A DNA stretch of 64,000 nucleotides from Rhodocollybia butyracea (GCA_015501585.1 JADNRY010000014.1:248001-312000), one strand, 5' to 3'. Shown: positions 1 to 12,485, counted from the stretch's first letter. Numbers and translations: made by a program. Notes: a model not told the origin generated them from the sequence alone.

Positions 1-19
1 CTCGTTGGGGGGGAGCACA

Positions 20-340
20 GCTCAGAATCCATGTTTTGGGTGGCTAGATGCTTGGTAGCTTACATACGTATGGCCAGTCGCGAGCGAAACCCAGCGAAGA
101 GTCTAGACAAGCGTATGTTGGCATTGTACACCCAAAATCAGGGCTAAAGGACGATCTTTGGACCTAGTTTGACGTTACGTTCTATGTTTTTTATGATTTC
201 GAGATTTACCAAACACATGTCGGGGGTGGGGGGGTTGGGCCGACTCGGATGGCCCAAGAACAGCCGAAGCTTATGAAAAGAGTAATTTATAAGCATGGCG
301 AAACGGATGAGAGTAATTTATGATCAACTAGTCATAGGAC
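20..340 (+). pseudogene. Degenerate fragment of the CFGW secreted-protein family
   Basis: The + strand here encodes PCFGW near position 34 and, after a possible intron, AYVGIVHPKSG near 104-136. This order matches domain A of the minus-strand CFGW family (PCFGW, intron, WYVGI-x-x-GKPG). No start, signal peptide or continuous frame is visible, so it looks like a decayed remnant. It is the only trace of the family on the + strand. The match rests on short motifs. Confidence 0.4.
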
Positions 341-1879
341 AAGGCCATAGGGTATAGTGTCCGTACTAGTAGCTCGACCAAGCTCGATGAATACTCCTGT
401 CTTGGTTATGCATGGCTCAACCAATTCTGATTTCGAGAGCTTCCATAGGTAAGCGGTGGATGTAGTTCTGTAGCTGGTGCGTCGGCGGGAAGCTGGTGGA
501 ACACAGCGAGAAGTTTATTCGAGCATCTGTATACCCTGGGACAGGCTGGCCAAAGGGGAGGTTTGAACTCTCATAGAAGAGGCTGAGAGGTTGCGCGGGG
601 GAAGGGAGACGTCAAATATGGAATCGCAGGTTAAGAAGATGGTTGAGCAAGTTATACACGATCTAGGACAAGGTCATACAATTTCAGGTTAACATACATA
701 GTATCAGCTGAACAGGATTTCGAAACAAGGAAGAATCCAAGATAATCTCGTCGTATTTGAATACGTAGATGAGATTGACAACGACATACCTGCATTGGCT
801 ATGAGGGAAGCACACGGACTCGAGCGTCATTGACATGAGTGTTTCAAGGCATCGTTGCATCTAAAAATGACATGTAATGCAAGATGAGATGGAGATACAG
901 GAGATACCAGCGCGGGTCGCATGCCAGAAGTCGTGATGCGGCCGGGCTCAGAAATAGGTTTTGGGGTTGGTATTTGCGCTAGTCACTGTGGCGACAGCGT
1001 GACGAAGGCTGCTAGGGGTTTAGGAGGAGGGAAGAGAGGTGACACTTTGAGATATGGGTGGAACTTTGGCATAACGCAGCGACCAAGTTGCGTAAAATCA
1101 TTGAACGATTGATGATTTTGAGCAAGCGCATGCAACGCTGTCATTCTCCGAATACCGCAGAAACCCAATAATTGTCTGTATAGCCTATAGTCATGCAGTG
1201 AGACGGTCAACTGGCTCAGCGAACAAGCGCAACAATTTCGGGTAAAAGTTGAAGGTTGGTGAGAGAACAAAGGGCGGCCACGAGTCGATATGTGAGTGAG
1301 TAATATTAATGCTGATACGGCGGAAGAACACGACTTCAAGTTGGAGGTAGAGCTATCCTGGAGAAGGCACCAAAATGAACTTGAGGATGTCCTTACAAGT
1401 GAAGGTCCTGGATAAGAAAGCGTGAACAGGAACGGCCCGCAAAACCGAATTGCAACATCGCCACACAACCTCCCATAACCAACGACGATTCTCCGAAGGT
1501 ATCCTAACTGGACACAAACTGGACATGCCTTTTACACCGACGGATAAACTAAATCTACCAAACGCAAGAGCAACGCTGCGCCTGTGACTGCGACGGAATG
1601 CAAACTCTCTGAACTCAATTCTATCCAATGATTTTTCCGAGGAATGATACTGGAATGATAGAGCTGCTTGTGTACCTTGGGCTTTATTACCACATACTGC
1701 TGCTTTGTTCACAAACTGGAACTGGAAATCGGCTTCTGTAGCCGGCCTTCGGGGCAAAACAAAACACAATGTCAACGGCAAGTCCGAAAAATATCCGTCG
1801 AGGTCAACGATGTGAACTTTCAGTGAATTTCGGTCTCGCACACACAATGGCATCTTCGCAAACACAGGATCTTAGGGGG
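341..1879. other. Intergenic region, no supported gene
   Basis: Two overlapping minus-strand open frames (about 983-1468 and 1353-1865) lack recognisable motifs. The second runs up to the promoter of the downstream endoglucanase. I see no repeats or RNA genes here. Confidence 0.5.
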
Positions 1880-1888
1880 TATATAAAG
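1880..1888 (+). promoter_or_regulatory. TATA box of the endoglucanase gene
   Basis: The sequence TATATAAAG lies 57 bases before the ATG at 1946 and is followed by a pyrimidine-rich stretch, as in many fungal core promoters. Confidence 0.55.
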
Positions 1889-1945
1889 TCTTTTTTGAGC
1901 TAAGGTTTGTTTCCCTCGATTAACCTCGCTCTCGCTCCAGAAATC

Positions 1946-4373
1946 ATGTTTCTGACCCAACGGTTACGAATCGTCCTGCAGTCTGCTTTGTCTGTGGCGC
2001 TCATCGCAGCGTGCGCAGGGGCTACGATTCTCTATGCAGGTGTAAACGAAGTACGCCGCGCCTCGCGTTAATGTTATTGGTGATCTTCAAAATAGCTGAT
2101 ATGGACATCCTGGTGTCTTGATAGTCTGGCGGTGAATTTGGTGTTTTCGGAACACCTGGGACGGGACTTCCTGGAGAGTTTGGCTCTACCTATGCCTTTA
2201 TCAATGAAGCCACTGTGGATACATGGGTCAACACGAATAAAAGTGAGCATTCAACTTCTCCGTTGAAACTGACTAACTGTTTTTTGTTCAGTTAATTTCT
2301 TCCGAGTGACTTTACTGATGGAGCGCATGTGCCCTATCGCCACTGGCCTTGGGAGCACCTTCAACGAGACTGTGAGTATTATGCTCCACTACCATTAGGT
2401 CCCGCTGATCTCCACCGTAGTACTTTAGTGAATTCGAAGCTGCTATCAACTACATCACGGTCACGCATAAAAAATACGCATTGATTGATCCTCATAACTA
2501 CATGGTCCGTTTGAATCTCCTCGGATCGTAGCCTCGGAAAGTTTGACTAAATACCATTTCCAGAGATACAAGTATGGTCTTTATTTACAGCTGGAGAGAC
2601 CTGAATTAACCTCAATCTATCCTCAGTGATCCTTCTGACCAGCCCGAAAGCGGAAGTGTGAGTACTACATGCGCTGCAGCCCTTCAAACTTTGAGCTAAA
2701 CCTCTGCTTCTGCGACAGATCATTGGAGATACCACCGATCCTAAAGCAGCCACAACTGCACAATTCCAAGAATTCTGGACCGAACTCGCTGGTCGCTTCG
2801 TTAATAACCCTAATGTTGTATTCGGAATCAACAATGAGCCCCATGACATGGTTCGTAAAATAACATCCGTTCTCAACGAAACCCATTCATTATCCCTACC
2901 ACTAAACAATGTCGATGATCTAATCTGTTTATCCAGGCTACCTCTCTAATCCTACAGAACGACCAAGCAGCAATCAACGGAATCCGTTCGACTGGCGCAA
3001 AGCAGCTCATCCTTGCACCCGGAAACGGGTTCACTGGAGGTCATTCATGGACACAAGTCACTGGTGCAAATGACGATCCCTCGAGCGATTGGCTTAATCA
3101 GATCGTTGATCCTTTGAACAATACGGCTATTGATATTCATGAATACCTTGGTTTGTTGTCCTTCGTCTTTGACAAAATTTTGCGACTGATGAATATGTTA
3201 TAGATTCTGATTTCTCGGGCACGCATGATACCTGTACTCAGCCTGGTAAGACAAAAAACCGGTCATTTTGGCTTATAACGCTTATCGTGAACTCCTCACC
3301 TTGATTAGGTCCTTCCAACCTTGCGGCTCTTACGACTTGGCTTCAGGAGAATAATCTCAAGTAAGTTATATTTTGATTCTAATCGAAAGCTTCGCGCTTA
3401 TGGAAACACTCTTTCAGAGCCGTCGTCAGTGAATTCGGTGGATCCAACGACCCCACATGCCTTCAGGTATATCCTGCTCCGTCTATCCTTCAACCAGGTT
3501 CACTGAACTACTATCGATTACAGCTTCTCCCCGAACTCATTCAGTACCTAACGGAAAACGACGTGTACATCGGTTCGTGGTTCTTAAGTAATGAGACTAT
3601 GTCTTGTAATAACTTGCGATTCTTTTCAACTAACCAGGATGGAGCGCGTGGGCTGCAGGACCTCGTACGTATACCAAACAGCAATATCTTGATATCATAC
3701 TCAAACCAATCATTGATTTTCAGTCTGGGGAAAAAACTCTGCCTGTTGCGGAGACACAGTCGGCAGTCTTGAGCCTGGTCAGGTCAACGAGGAGGAACAG
3801 CAGAGTAAGTTGTTCAAAACGTTTGATTTCGATTGATTGCAATACTTATTCCTAACTATTCAGCGGATACACTACTGTCTGGCAAGCGGTTATTCAGGAT
3901 CAGATCGTATTTGCCGGTAAGCTATCTTCGTTCTCTTGCTGATACATCCAACCCCCGCTGACTGGACCTGATTTCGATAGACTTGAAAGTCAATGGAACT
4001 TCGAGCTTGCCGTAGGCCTTCAGTTGTATATAAATACAGTTCTTAATGTGACTGACATTGGTACCCACTTTTACTAACACCAGTCCTCCTGGTAGCGGTG
4101 GAACCGGTACTGGAACTGGTACTGCTCCTCCTGCCCCCACCCAGACTGAGTTCGGTCAATGGTGAGATCTGAGAGTTTGGTATAATGAGTGAATATTGTA
4201 CTAATTGTCCGACAAAATCAGCGGTGGTATCGGCTGGGCTGGGGCTACTGTTTGCACCACTGGTCTGACCTGCGATGAATTGAACCCGTCAGTATTTTAA
4301 ACTAGCCTGCTTTGCGTTGTACTTGCTGAAGCGTTTGTTTCATAGCTATTTCTTCCAGTGCCTACAGTCTTGA
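1946..4373 (+). CDS. GH5 endo-beta-1,4-glucanase with C-terminal CBM1
   Basis: Secreted cellulase that should cleave internal beta-1,4 bonds of cellulose. About a dozen small exons splice to a signal peptide (MFLTQRLRIVLQSALSVALI), then YAGVNESGGEFG, typical of fungal GH5 subfamily 5. The catalytic acid/base glutamate is in FGINNEPHDM (about 2831) and the nucleophile glutamate in VVSEFGGS (about 3424). A Gly/Thr/Pro-rich linker (about 4081-4140) leads to a CBM1 reading FGQCGGIGWAG...YFFQCLQS and ending in TGA at 4371. The last intron (after GAATTGAACC) fits exactly. The splice boundaries between about 3800 and 4081 are not resolved, so a small defect there cannot be excluded. The 3' end and flank of this gene recur as a fragment near 18.0-18.4 kb. 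Confidence 0.88.
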
Positions 4374-5538
4374 GGTTCAATGTCCGGGACAGGATACTGC
4401 AAATTTTAATTATTGGGTTATGGGTAAATAGGACCATGTTTTGTACATTAGCAGAAAATGCAAGGAGATTTGTAGTCTGGGGGACGGCCTTCGCCCGGTT
4501 ACGTCAACGGGGAAGGGATTGCAGAGTGAAAGTTCGATTGTTCGTTTATTAAGCGGAGTTCTTTACTGAGGTCAATACCACTACACCGGTAAGCCAGTTT
4601 CTTGACTTGAAAGTCAACCAAGTGTCGAGATTTGTGAAGTCGTAGTTATCGTAATTGGAATAGTACATTGTATGGAAGCGTGTAGGACCCTCACGAAGAC
4701 GGCCTTCCATGCCTCCGGTCATCTTTCCTCTGTTCAATCTACATTCCCGGATGAATGATTACTACATCAAGCTAAAGTCAAACCAGCGACGCACCCAAGT
4801 ATTCTTACAGTCCCTATAAGCCTGGAAATACTCCAAACATTTCTCTCGGTCGTAGTTGTGGTGTGTTAGACAGGCGAGGCTGGCTTTGGACGCGGCTTCA
4901 CACGGGCTGTTGACGAGTTGTAAGGTAAGATAAGAGTAAGTTTAAAGTAGGTGTAAGTAAACGAAGTTTGAAACTCACTCGATAAACCGCGAAACTACTT
5001 CCCGGCCCTACGTACGGGTAAACCACACATGTTTAGAGTTGTGAAACTTTGTAAGCACCTGAAATTGTTCTCTGTAATTGAGCGGTTTCTTATTAGACTC
5101 GGGTGATGGAAGAGGCGAGTCTTTAGAATTACTCGACATTGGGGAAAGACGCTGAGATAGTGGGCGTCTTTTTCTCGGCGTCTACCATATGTTTGAACAA
5201 ACTTCTTCACTATGACTTTTCACCACGCCTAGCACTATATCCACTTCTTATTTATCGAAATATGTCGGAAAACGTCACCTCAGCACTAGATCTACTCCAA
5301 ACTTTGACACGATCTACATAAGAGGTCGCTTTCGAAGCGGTTGAGATTCTCACTGTATCCAAGATCGTCTAGTCTCTCAACTACCAACCAAGCTAACAAA
5401 CAAGACAAATATCTGTTCACTGGTCTTTGCAAAGATATCTGAGCGTTCCAGCGTCTGCAAGTCAACTCCTGACGACTCGGCGACGCGAAGCGGTCATATG
5501 ATCAATTTTCAAATTCAACCTTCTCTTCTCAAACCATC
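4374..5538. other. Intergenic region, partly duplicated at 18.1-18.4 kb
   Basis: No gene is supported. Blocks near 4590-4640 (CCAGTTTCTTGAC type) and 5140-5185 (GTCTTTTTCTCGGCGTC type) recur after the endoglucanase fragment at 18.1-18.4 kb. The flank was therefore copied with the gene end. Confidence 0.5.
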
Positions 5539-7054
5539 ATGAGCTCTGTTACTCTAAATCCTGCAAATGCTACATTAAACGAACCTTCCACCTACGATGG
5601 CGGCTTAAAAGTAACCAATGAAATGAAACGGATTTTGCAACAACCGAGGAAATATCTTCGAGCGATGCAGGACAAAGGACAACAGCTACGAAATTTATAT
5701 GTCAACGGTCAGAATTTTCCAGCATTTTCTACTCATAAAACGGGAGTGGCTCAAATGATCTCTAGGTAGTGCCACCTTCGACCCCCGGAGATTATCAAAA
5801 TTTGGGCAATACTGTTACCTTGGGCGTTTGAACGAGGTGAAAATGGTGCGTTTAGTCACCTATTAGGGTACATAACGCTCGGTTAAATATCGAGTCTCAA
5901 ATCCCAGCTTGTCGAAAGCAACAGCGTTCCGGACATCAAAGGAAAAGAAACCGCATACGAATGGGGTTATGCAAGCCTAATCATCGTCGGTGCTCAACGT
6001 ACTCCTAATCTCAAAAGCACGCAACACGAAGAAACACTGGCTTATATACTCGAACACGGAGCGCCCGTGGACTCTGAAGATATCGTAGGAACCACCGCTT
6101 TACAAAATGTCTTCAACTGTTCCGTTGAACTACCCACAAACCTCCTTCGCGTCCTTTTGACGCACGGGGCCAACCCGAACCACCAGAACCGCTATGGGGG
6201 GACCGCGATCATCCCTGCGTTCATGCGGAATTACACGGCTGGGATCGACGTCCTCATGGAGTTTGGTGCGGATTTGGATATCGCGGAGGCGGATGGTATC
6301 ACCCCGAGGAAGTTTTACATAAACTGTGGCCCTCAAGTCGCCGCTGTGATTGGCAAGTGGATGAGACGCCGAGCAGGTGAACCGGCGTTGCCGCGGGAGG
6401 GGGGTACGAAGAGATGCGGAGCGTGTTCGAAAAGCGCAGACGCCATAGCTCTGAGGAGTTGTTCGAGGTGTAAAGTCGAGAGATACTGCTCACCCGAGTG
6501 TCAGAGTAAGGTTTTGCGTATCTTCATCTTTCCCTTCTCCTGAGTACCCCAACTATCCAGAAAAAGCCTGGCCTATCCACAGAAAAACATGCACTCCCTT
6601 CAACGCCACCACAACCGTCACGCTCAAGCCTTCCTTCGCCTTACCCGACGGATCGAAGGACCTCACTAACGTCCCCGTGGCCAGCATCGCGCGCGCACAA
6701 CTTGGCTTCACGAAAGAAGAAAACATCCCCGAACGCGAATACCGCAGCTTCAACGTTCCCGAATCATTCAACAAACCGCTCGTCATCAAAGTCCAGATAT
6801 CAGCGGGCGCAAGCGCGGGGAAGAGGGACGGTACGAGTGACATGATGGTGTATACCAAGAAGCGCGATCTGGCCTGTAGGATCTTGTACAGGGAGCAACT
6901 GGATGCGACAATGAAGACTGGGTTTGATAAGGTAGTCGAGGTGGTGATGAGTAAGGGTATGGAGGGCAAGAAGGCGTATTTCGCAGCGGAGCTCAAGACT
7001 AGGGACGCGTTGGTGATCAAGGTGTCGGAGGTTTTGGCGGAACAGCCATTTTGA
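5539..7054 (+). CDS. Ankyrin-repeat protein with MYND zinc finger
   Basis: The N-terminal part leads into ankyrin-like helices (ILEHGAPVDSED, LLRVLLTHGANPNHQN, GIDVLMEFGADLDIAEADG at about 6040-6290). A MYND finger follows at about 6415-6580: C-GAC-SKSADAIALRSC-SRC-KVERYC-SPEC-Q, intron, then KKAWPIHRKTC. The C-terminal 150 residues match no domain I know. MYND fingers usually mediate protein-protein contacts. The intron after SPECQ (about 6508-6560) splices cleanly. The frame at 5767-5769 carries an in-frame TAG, followed by good protein sequence in the same frame (PPEIIKIWAILLPWAFERG). This is either a nonsense change (CAG to TAG) or an undetected short intron. The junction near 5870-5905 is also unresolved. 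A decayed 3' copy lies at 14140-14345. Confidence 0.72.
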
Positions 7055-7164
7055 GCTTGGTGAAGGTTTTTGTTTGCCTCGTAGCTTTATGTTGGGTGCT
7101 TCTTAGGAATGACGAACTTGATGTATATGTGCATTGTGTGCCGTGTCAATGTCAGTGTTAAAGA

Positions 7165-7440
7165 AATAGCATGCTCACTAGTCAAAACTCGGGTTTCAAT
7201 GTCTACAGCCTCTCGAGGTTTCAACTGTATCGTAACGCGTCCTTTTTTTTTTCAAAAGACCGGAGAAGATATTCTCGATAGCAGTAAAGGCAACACGCCG
7301 ATCGCCAAAGACTGGATAACTAGCTCAACGCTCACTACAGCTTTTCCTTGATACAAGGAATGGTCTCAATCTCGATCGAGGACGCGAAAGACGATATCGA
7401 TGAAGAAACGTTCGCTGGAGTTTCGTGCGTCTCGTGCATT
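7165..7440 (-). pseudogene. Fragment 1 of ribonucleotide reductase small subunit
   Basis: This is a diverged partial copy of the RNR R2 gene at 22536-24099. It has the exon border block (CTCACTAGTCAAAACTC), then the block ending IETIPCIK, then the block with the ERFFISR-like region. Many indels and stops prevent translation. It lies just after the MYND gene, and the same pairing of MYND end with RNR fragment recurs at 14.1-15.2 kb, so both were copied together. Confidence 0.75.
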
Positions 7441-8021
7441 TTGTTATCTGTTCCGTCTAGAAGGCTATGTTGCGAGTTGTAATCGGTTGAATCAGGTATC
7501 CAGCGTAGTCTTGGACTCAGTGAGATACGATAAAATGTGATACGATAGAAAAACAAATTCCGCATCGTATCAAACTTGATGCGAGTTGGAAAGGTTCGGA
7601 TGTGACTCCATGCGACCCTGCTTGTGGATCACGACGTCCGGTGTTCATCAATACTGCCCGACGTCGCTCCAAAAGGTGTCTTGTCATCGTTGTTCACAAT
7701 AACCAGACCATAAATACAGAAAAATAGAATATGATTGTTCTGACTTGTTTTATTAGTGTTGAAGTGTTAGTTCATGCCTTAGCCTATAAACTACTAAAAT
7801 AAAGAAAATGGCTGTTATCATCATTGCCAGCGATGAGCATGAGAGCCCTACTCGTTGACTACAAAACACACCAAGTCGCACAAAAAATCTCCTTGGTGTT
7901 GCGGAACACGAAAAATGCGAGACGAGTGATCCAAAATGTCTACCGTATTTCTCACGGAAATTTGGCAGAGGGATTTTATCGTATCACATTGAGTCGCGGG
8001 AACAGAACGGGGCCTAAGTAA
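7441..8021. other. Intergenic remnant region
   Basis: No gene is supported. The left part continues weakly as RNR-derived sequence. The rest is unassigned and contains short A/T-rich runs. Confidence 0.4.
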
Positions 8022-8504
8022 CAAACCTCGCTTTGGACTGCACCTGTGACTACAACTACACCGGCTTGCTTAATCGAGGCTAGGCTTTCTTTGGAAAGTC
8101 CTGATTGTATTTCTCCGTACGTTACTTTGGGTATAACCTAGAACGCCATATCAGAATAAGCACTTTCGGCACCCCACTGAACCAAGCACTAACCTTGCCT
8201 CCCAAAGAAGCAATCCTTTCCGTCTCAGTTTCCAGCTCCGCCAAGATTTCCTTCCAAGACTGTACCAGGCCATCATTCCAAAGTTCAACTTTGAGATCAG
8301 CAAAACGAGGTGGAAGAGTTTGAGAAACGCTGGGTCCAGAGTGGAGAAAAAGCCGTCGATTGTACCTGACTTTTTCTGACCTCGAGTGGAAACTTTCAAG
8401 GAAGGAACTGCAGTGGCAAGAGAACGTGTCCCTGCAAAACATGTCTGCTGGGAAAAACGCAATCCACTGGCGAAAGCGGGTGTACAGATACCGGTACGTA
8501 GCAT
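8022..8504 (-). pseudogene. N-terminal fragment of a DUF1479-like protein
   Basis: From the ATG at 8504 the minus strand reads a Ser/Arg-rich leader resembling a mitochondrial presequence (MLRTGICTPAFASGLRF). It then has GTIDGFF and, in another frame, PPRFADLKVELWNDGLVQSW and EILAELETE. After a 58-nt intron it continues VIPKVTYGEIQSGLSKE and SIKQAGVVVVTGAV. These resemble the start of fungal DUF1479 proteins, which I recall as oxygenase-like. A 1-nt loss near 8330 breaks the frame, and sequence after VVVVTGAVQSE leaves the family. Only about 130 of the expected 400 or more residues remain. Confidence 0.65.
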
Positions 8505-8533
8505 GCTTGAAGGGTTCGGGATGACCGATGAAG

Positions 8534-9950
8534 CCCAGTCAAAACCCACACTGGGCTGATCTGGGCATTTGGCATATATCTGAGTAGGTCTGTGTCTGTC
8601 CGTGTATCAACTGTGTATAGCTGGCAATTTTTTTTTCAATTCAATCTCAAATCTATTGGTCAGAAATTCATGCAGAACGGTCTCTAAGTTTGAGTTTGCG
8701 ACTCACATCTGCAAAACCTGGGACAAACTTTGGCTGCTCTGGAGCACTCTGGAGCGCTCCAAAGCTGCCAAAGCTGTCAAAGCAACCCAGAGCACTTCAG
8801 AGTGCTCTACAGCGAGTACCCTTGCTCTGAGATGCTTTGGACTGAATAGCAACTGAATACAACTGCTTTGATCAAAACCCAGGTTTTGCAGATGCAAGTA
8901 CGCAGCAATAATATGACTTTGGCGCTCGCCAGTGAAAAGCCGCACTGGGCTGATCTGGTGCTAATCCGTGCCTGTCTGTGTTTGGTCTGTGTACAGCTGG
9001 CTAAATGTTTTTTCAATTCAACCCCGAATCTATCGGTGGGAATCGAGTTTGCGCAAACTCAAGTCAACTGAACATGCAACCATACTTCGAGCAAGTTGGC
9101 ACTTGCAAACATTTTTATCAAGCGGTGAACATGTGACATGATAAAGTTGAAAAATAAATTCCATCGCTCTTTCGTTTGCTCTTTCATTCTCTTCCTCTTT
9201 ACCATCATCTGCAGGTTGTCTGTTTTCAAGATGTATTATTCAACAACTCCTCAACCCACTTTGGACTGTATAGACTTAAGAATGGATTCGTTGGGCTGGG
9301 TCATTCCCAAGGTGAGCTGTCCTACCTTTCCTTCAATGAATAATTTATTGAACTATTTTTTTTGATTAGCTCTTGTTGGCCTGTTGACGTTGTTGTGTGC
9401 CGGTATGCCGCATGCCATTGTTTTCATTAATTTCTGTGCATTCCAAAAGTGAGCTATCTCGACTTTTTCTTTTGAGCTGGTTAATTGACCAATTCTTTTT
9501 AGCTGGCCTTCTCAATTTTCCCATGACTATTGTATCTAGTGCTCGTAACTGCGCCCTCGTATTGCCTTTGTACAGGTGTAATTTATATGTAATCAGTAGT
9601 TAAGTTAGTTTGATGTATATGTAGTTACTTTGTATGTCATAGTCTAATATGATTCACTCAGACTATCCCAGATGGACCCAGATGAGAACAGCCTAGAGTA
9701 ATAGTAATATCACATTGTATTTTGTACAGTTCAGGCCAGATAAACTCATATTATCCCAGAGGAACACAGTTATATACAATACTAAATTTTCACTCTCTGT
9801 ACGGTTCTTGCCAGATAAACACAGACAAGAACAGCCTGTATGGCTGATATCTGGAATTTCTGGGAAAACAGCTGATCTCGGATGATCACAGCTGGAACAT
9901 GACTTTTTACTATATCATCTCGGCTCAACCCAGTGCAGGTTTTCACTGGG
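8534..9950. mobile_element. 1.4-kb element with terminal inverted repeats
   Basis: The left end begins CCCAGTCAAAACCCACACTG and the inverted right end begins CCCAGTGAAAACCTGCACTG. They match at most of the first 28 positions. The end motif is itself a small dyad (CCCAGTG ... CACTGGG) and recurs internally near 8928. Two further direct repeats of about 130 bases start near 8535 and 8930. No transposase is visible and no clear target duplication was found, so this is probably a non-autonomous DNA transposon. It abuts the DUF1479 fragment. Confidence 0.6.
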
Positions 9951-10099
9951 AGCTTGAGTACTCGAGTATGGAGAAAGGATTTGCTAATCAATAACAACAG
10001 ATACCGTTATGTACGTGGAAAAAAGCGCTCATAAGTAACATTCTTCTCCCTCTCACCCAATATGTACCAGCAGCAAGAGGACGGGTGTTATCTGGTTTA

Positions 10100-10958
10100 T
10101 CAATCATAATCTGATCGGCAAATGAGGAGCAACGTGTGAAGGTTGAAAAGGAGGTTCGACAGGACCTGAGGAGGAAAACGATGATATGAGAATGAAGGAA
10201 CAAGGTATAAAGGAGGAGGATGACCATTTGGAGCATGCTTCATAAAGTTTTCCTTGAACTCGTCCAAAAGCTTCTGCCATTCTGTTTGTGACCAGCTGTT
10301 CAGTTTTTCATATGCTGGATAAGAAGGTCGACCCCAAGTGCCTTTAAAGCCACCATATTTCAGCGGGCCTGGGCTAATACCAATATACGCCTGCTTATAA
10401 TACTCTCCCTGTTCCTCCTTCCCTTTTGAGACGCGGAAAAGCTCTGGCGAAGCATATATAAGGAACGCAAGGAAAACCAGACCCAGAAGCAAGTACTTAC
10501 GCCCTTTTGCTCTCCACCCAAAACATGGTGGATTTGGGGGATCACACTCTGGCACACCCCTCATTTTGAAATGATACTCTTCCCGCTTGCCCGGATCATC
10601 TGGTCTATATAAACCTTCGTATGAATAAACCACCGTACCCTGGACTTCCTTGAAAAGATTTGCGCTTTTGAGGAAATTGGTGAAGCCTGTCTCAACTGCA
10701 GGTGGAAATACGCCAGGTATATCGTCACCTGTTTTGCCATCAATGGAAGTCAGAACGATTTCGGTGTACTAGGTGAGATGAGTATCAGTTATAGTCTGTT
10801 ATAGTATCAAAAACAAGAAACCAGGTTTTATATTGGCTGGCTGGTACAAGCAACACTTACCGCTAGCGATGACGCATCCCGGTGTGTATCCATTGGTAGG
10901 GACACACGCCAAGTATGGAGCTCGCGATAAGCGTAAGGAGAAGAGAAATGGAGCGCAT
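10100..10958 (-). pseudogene. CFGW family copy 1, single-domain, frameshifted
   Basis: Three exons: 10958-10861, 10768-10501 and 10443-10100. Exon 1 gives a signal peptide (MRSISLLLTLIASSILGV). Exon 2 begins near SIDGKTGDD and ends PPCFGWRAKG at a phase-1 GTAAGT donor. Exon 3 contains AYIGISPGPLKYGGFKGTWG and a Pro/Tyr/Ser-rich tail. Exons 2 and 3 join in frame. Exon 1 is 98 nt instead of 99: GTGTGTCCC has lost one C compared with copy 3, so the frame breaks right after the signal peptide. The copy has one domain, unlike the two-domain copies to the right. Confidence 0.72.
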
Positions 10959-11560
10959 TTTCGGGAGTGATATCGCAACGAATGCAGATTGACCAGCAAC
11001 TTGTATTCGGGTGAGATGGGACTGGACCGGTAGAAACTGCTGGAGGATTTCCCTGCATTTCCATCTCTTTTTATCAGGACCGATAGTCCGATTGATCACA
11101 AGGAGACTTGTGCGTATGATGGTCTATGATGGTCCCATCAAACTGCAGCGCAAAATCTCGCAAAACCGGCGCAAAACAGCGCAAAACGTTCAAGGTTCGA
11201 TGAGCCGAATCCGAATCCTGCAAAATCTGGGCTCGGGTGACGGGTCGGTGTAAACAAACTAATGTATGTACCATCTTCTACTAGCTTGTACCATCCACAG
11301 TCTTCCACATAAGCATCCAATTCACAAGGAAGGCATTCAAATTTCAATCATTTCCCGGATTTTCTGCTAACGGTAAGTATTTCCGATACGCAAGCCTAGG
11401 GGCCAGGGCTGCTTAGGGACTGGGGATCTGGTTTCCGCTTTTCGGAGTGTCCTTGTCTGTCCTTGTCCATAACTTCTTTTGTAATTGTGCGAGGGTTTTG
11501 TTTGCCTCGTAGTTTCAAAAGCATGCGTCAGCTTCCTGGGAGCCCGTTCAAGTTCATTCC
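10959..11560. other. Upstream region shared by CFGW copies 1-3
   Basis: The sequence upstream of copy 1 (GATCACAAGGAGACTTGTGC near 11093, then CCCATCAAACTGCA) recurs upstream of copy 2 (about 13235-13300) and copy 3 (about 16345-16410). The three loci are therefore segmental duplicates that include promoter and flank. No gene is supported. Confidence 0.6.
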
Positions 11561-11569
11561 TATCCGAGA

Positions 11570-12260
11570 GTCCAATAATCATAAGATCGCTGAGAAATGA
11601 GAAAGAACAGTAACGAGATCAATTGCGATTGTGACGTTAAATGCTGCAACGTTGGAAATCGGCTAAAGAGGGATATATGAGGATATACGGTGAACGAGCT
11701 TCGAGCGTCGAGGAGGCGAAATCTAGGGTGATCATCCGGAAACGAAGCAAGAAAGCTCAACCACCAAGTAAGCTCGATTAAGAAGCACTCACAAAGTCCC
11801 GCATGATGCCTGTGTTCCACTGCCACCTAATAGCTCACCCCAGCCTTGGAATAATCCGAAACCCCTTCAGAAACAGCTGGAACAAGATCGCTTCGTCGAA
11901 TTGTGATGTTGTGCAGTCCCGTCGTATTAAAGCCAGTGAGGCTGACAGGCATCTATGAGGGGTTAGATATATAGCGTGATGGTTCAAGAGTAGGAGGCTC
12001 ATTAGTCAGAACTCCTTCTCATTGTCACCGTCTACAGCCTTTCCATCCGAATACTTCCTCCCTTTCAAAATGCATCCTCGTTTTCCCAAAGACCGGGTGG
12101 CCAGCTCAACGCTCACTGTAGCTTTTCCTTGATACAAAGGATGGTCTGCTCAAGGATGCTTCATTGACGATACCTTTAGAGGCAGCGAAGAAGGCGAGGA
12201 CGCCAAAGACGACATACGGCGTGGATGGAAGTATTTCCTCTTGGCTTATATTGCAAGCTT
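11570..12260 (-). pseudogene. Fragment 2 of ribonucleotide reductase small subunit with 3' flank
   Basis: It begins with sequence like the 3' flank of the intact R2 gene (CAATAATC...GAGATCAATTGCGATTG, compare 22200-22350). C-terminal exon remnants follow (about 11780-11960) and then mid-gene blocks (about 12100-12240). Large deletions and stops are present. Intron-flank sequence is retained, so this is a DNA copy and not a retrocopy. Confidence 0.7.
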
Positions 12261-12485
12261 TAATTGAAATCATTGGGTTATCCAATCCGGCATAGTATTG
12301 AGTACGGAGGAGGCGGAAAGGCCTTGCTGATACATACGCAACAAACACCGTACTATACCATTAGTAGGAACAATTGCTCCTAAGTACGTGAGTTCAGGGC
12401 GGGTGCAGGACATTGGATATTGGAAAAAGCCAACCTGGATTGCCAGGGGTTGGGCCAGGTGTTGGTGGTTCGACCGCCAGTGGCT

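Noticed and set aside
983..1865. Two minus-strand open frames of 161 and 170 codons
   Set aside because: No recognisable motif. They overlap each other and abut the endoglucanase promoter at 1880.
8122..8549. Functional mitochondrial protein on the minus strand
   Set aside because: The DUF1479-like match ends after about 130 residues and a 1-nt shift breaks it, so it is a fragment.
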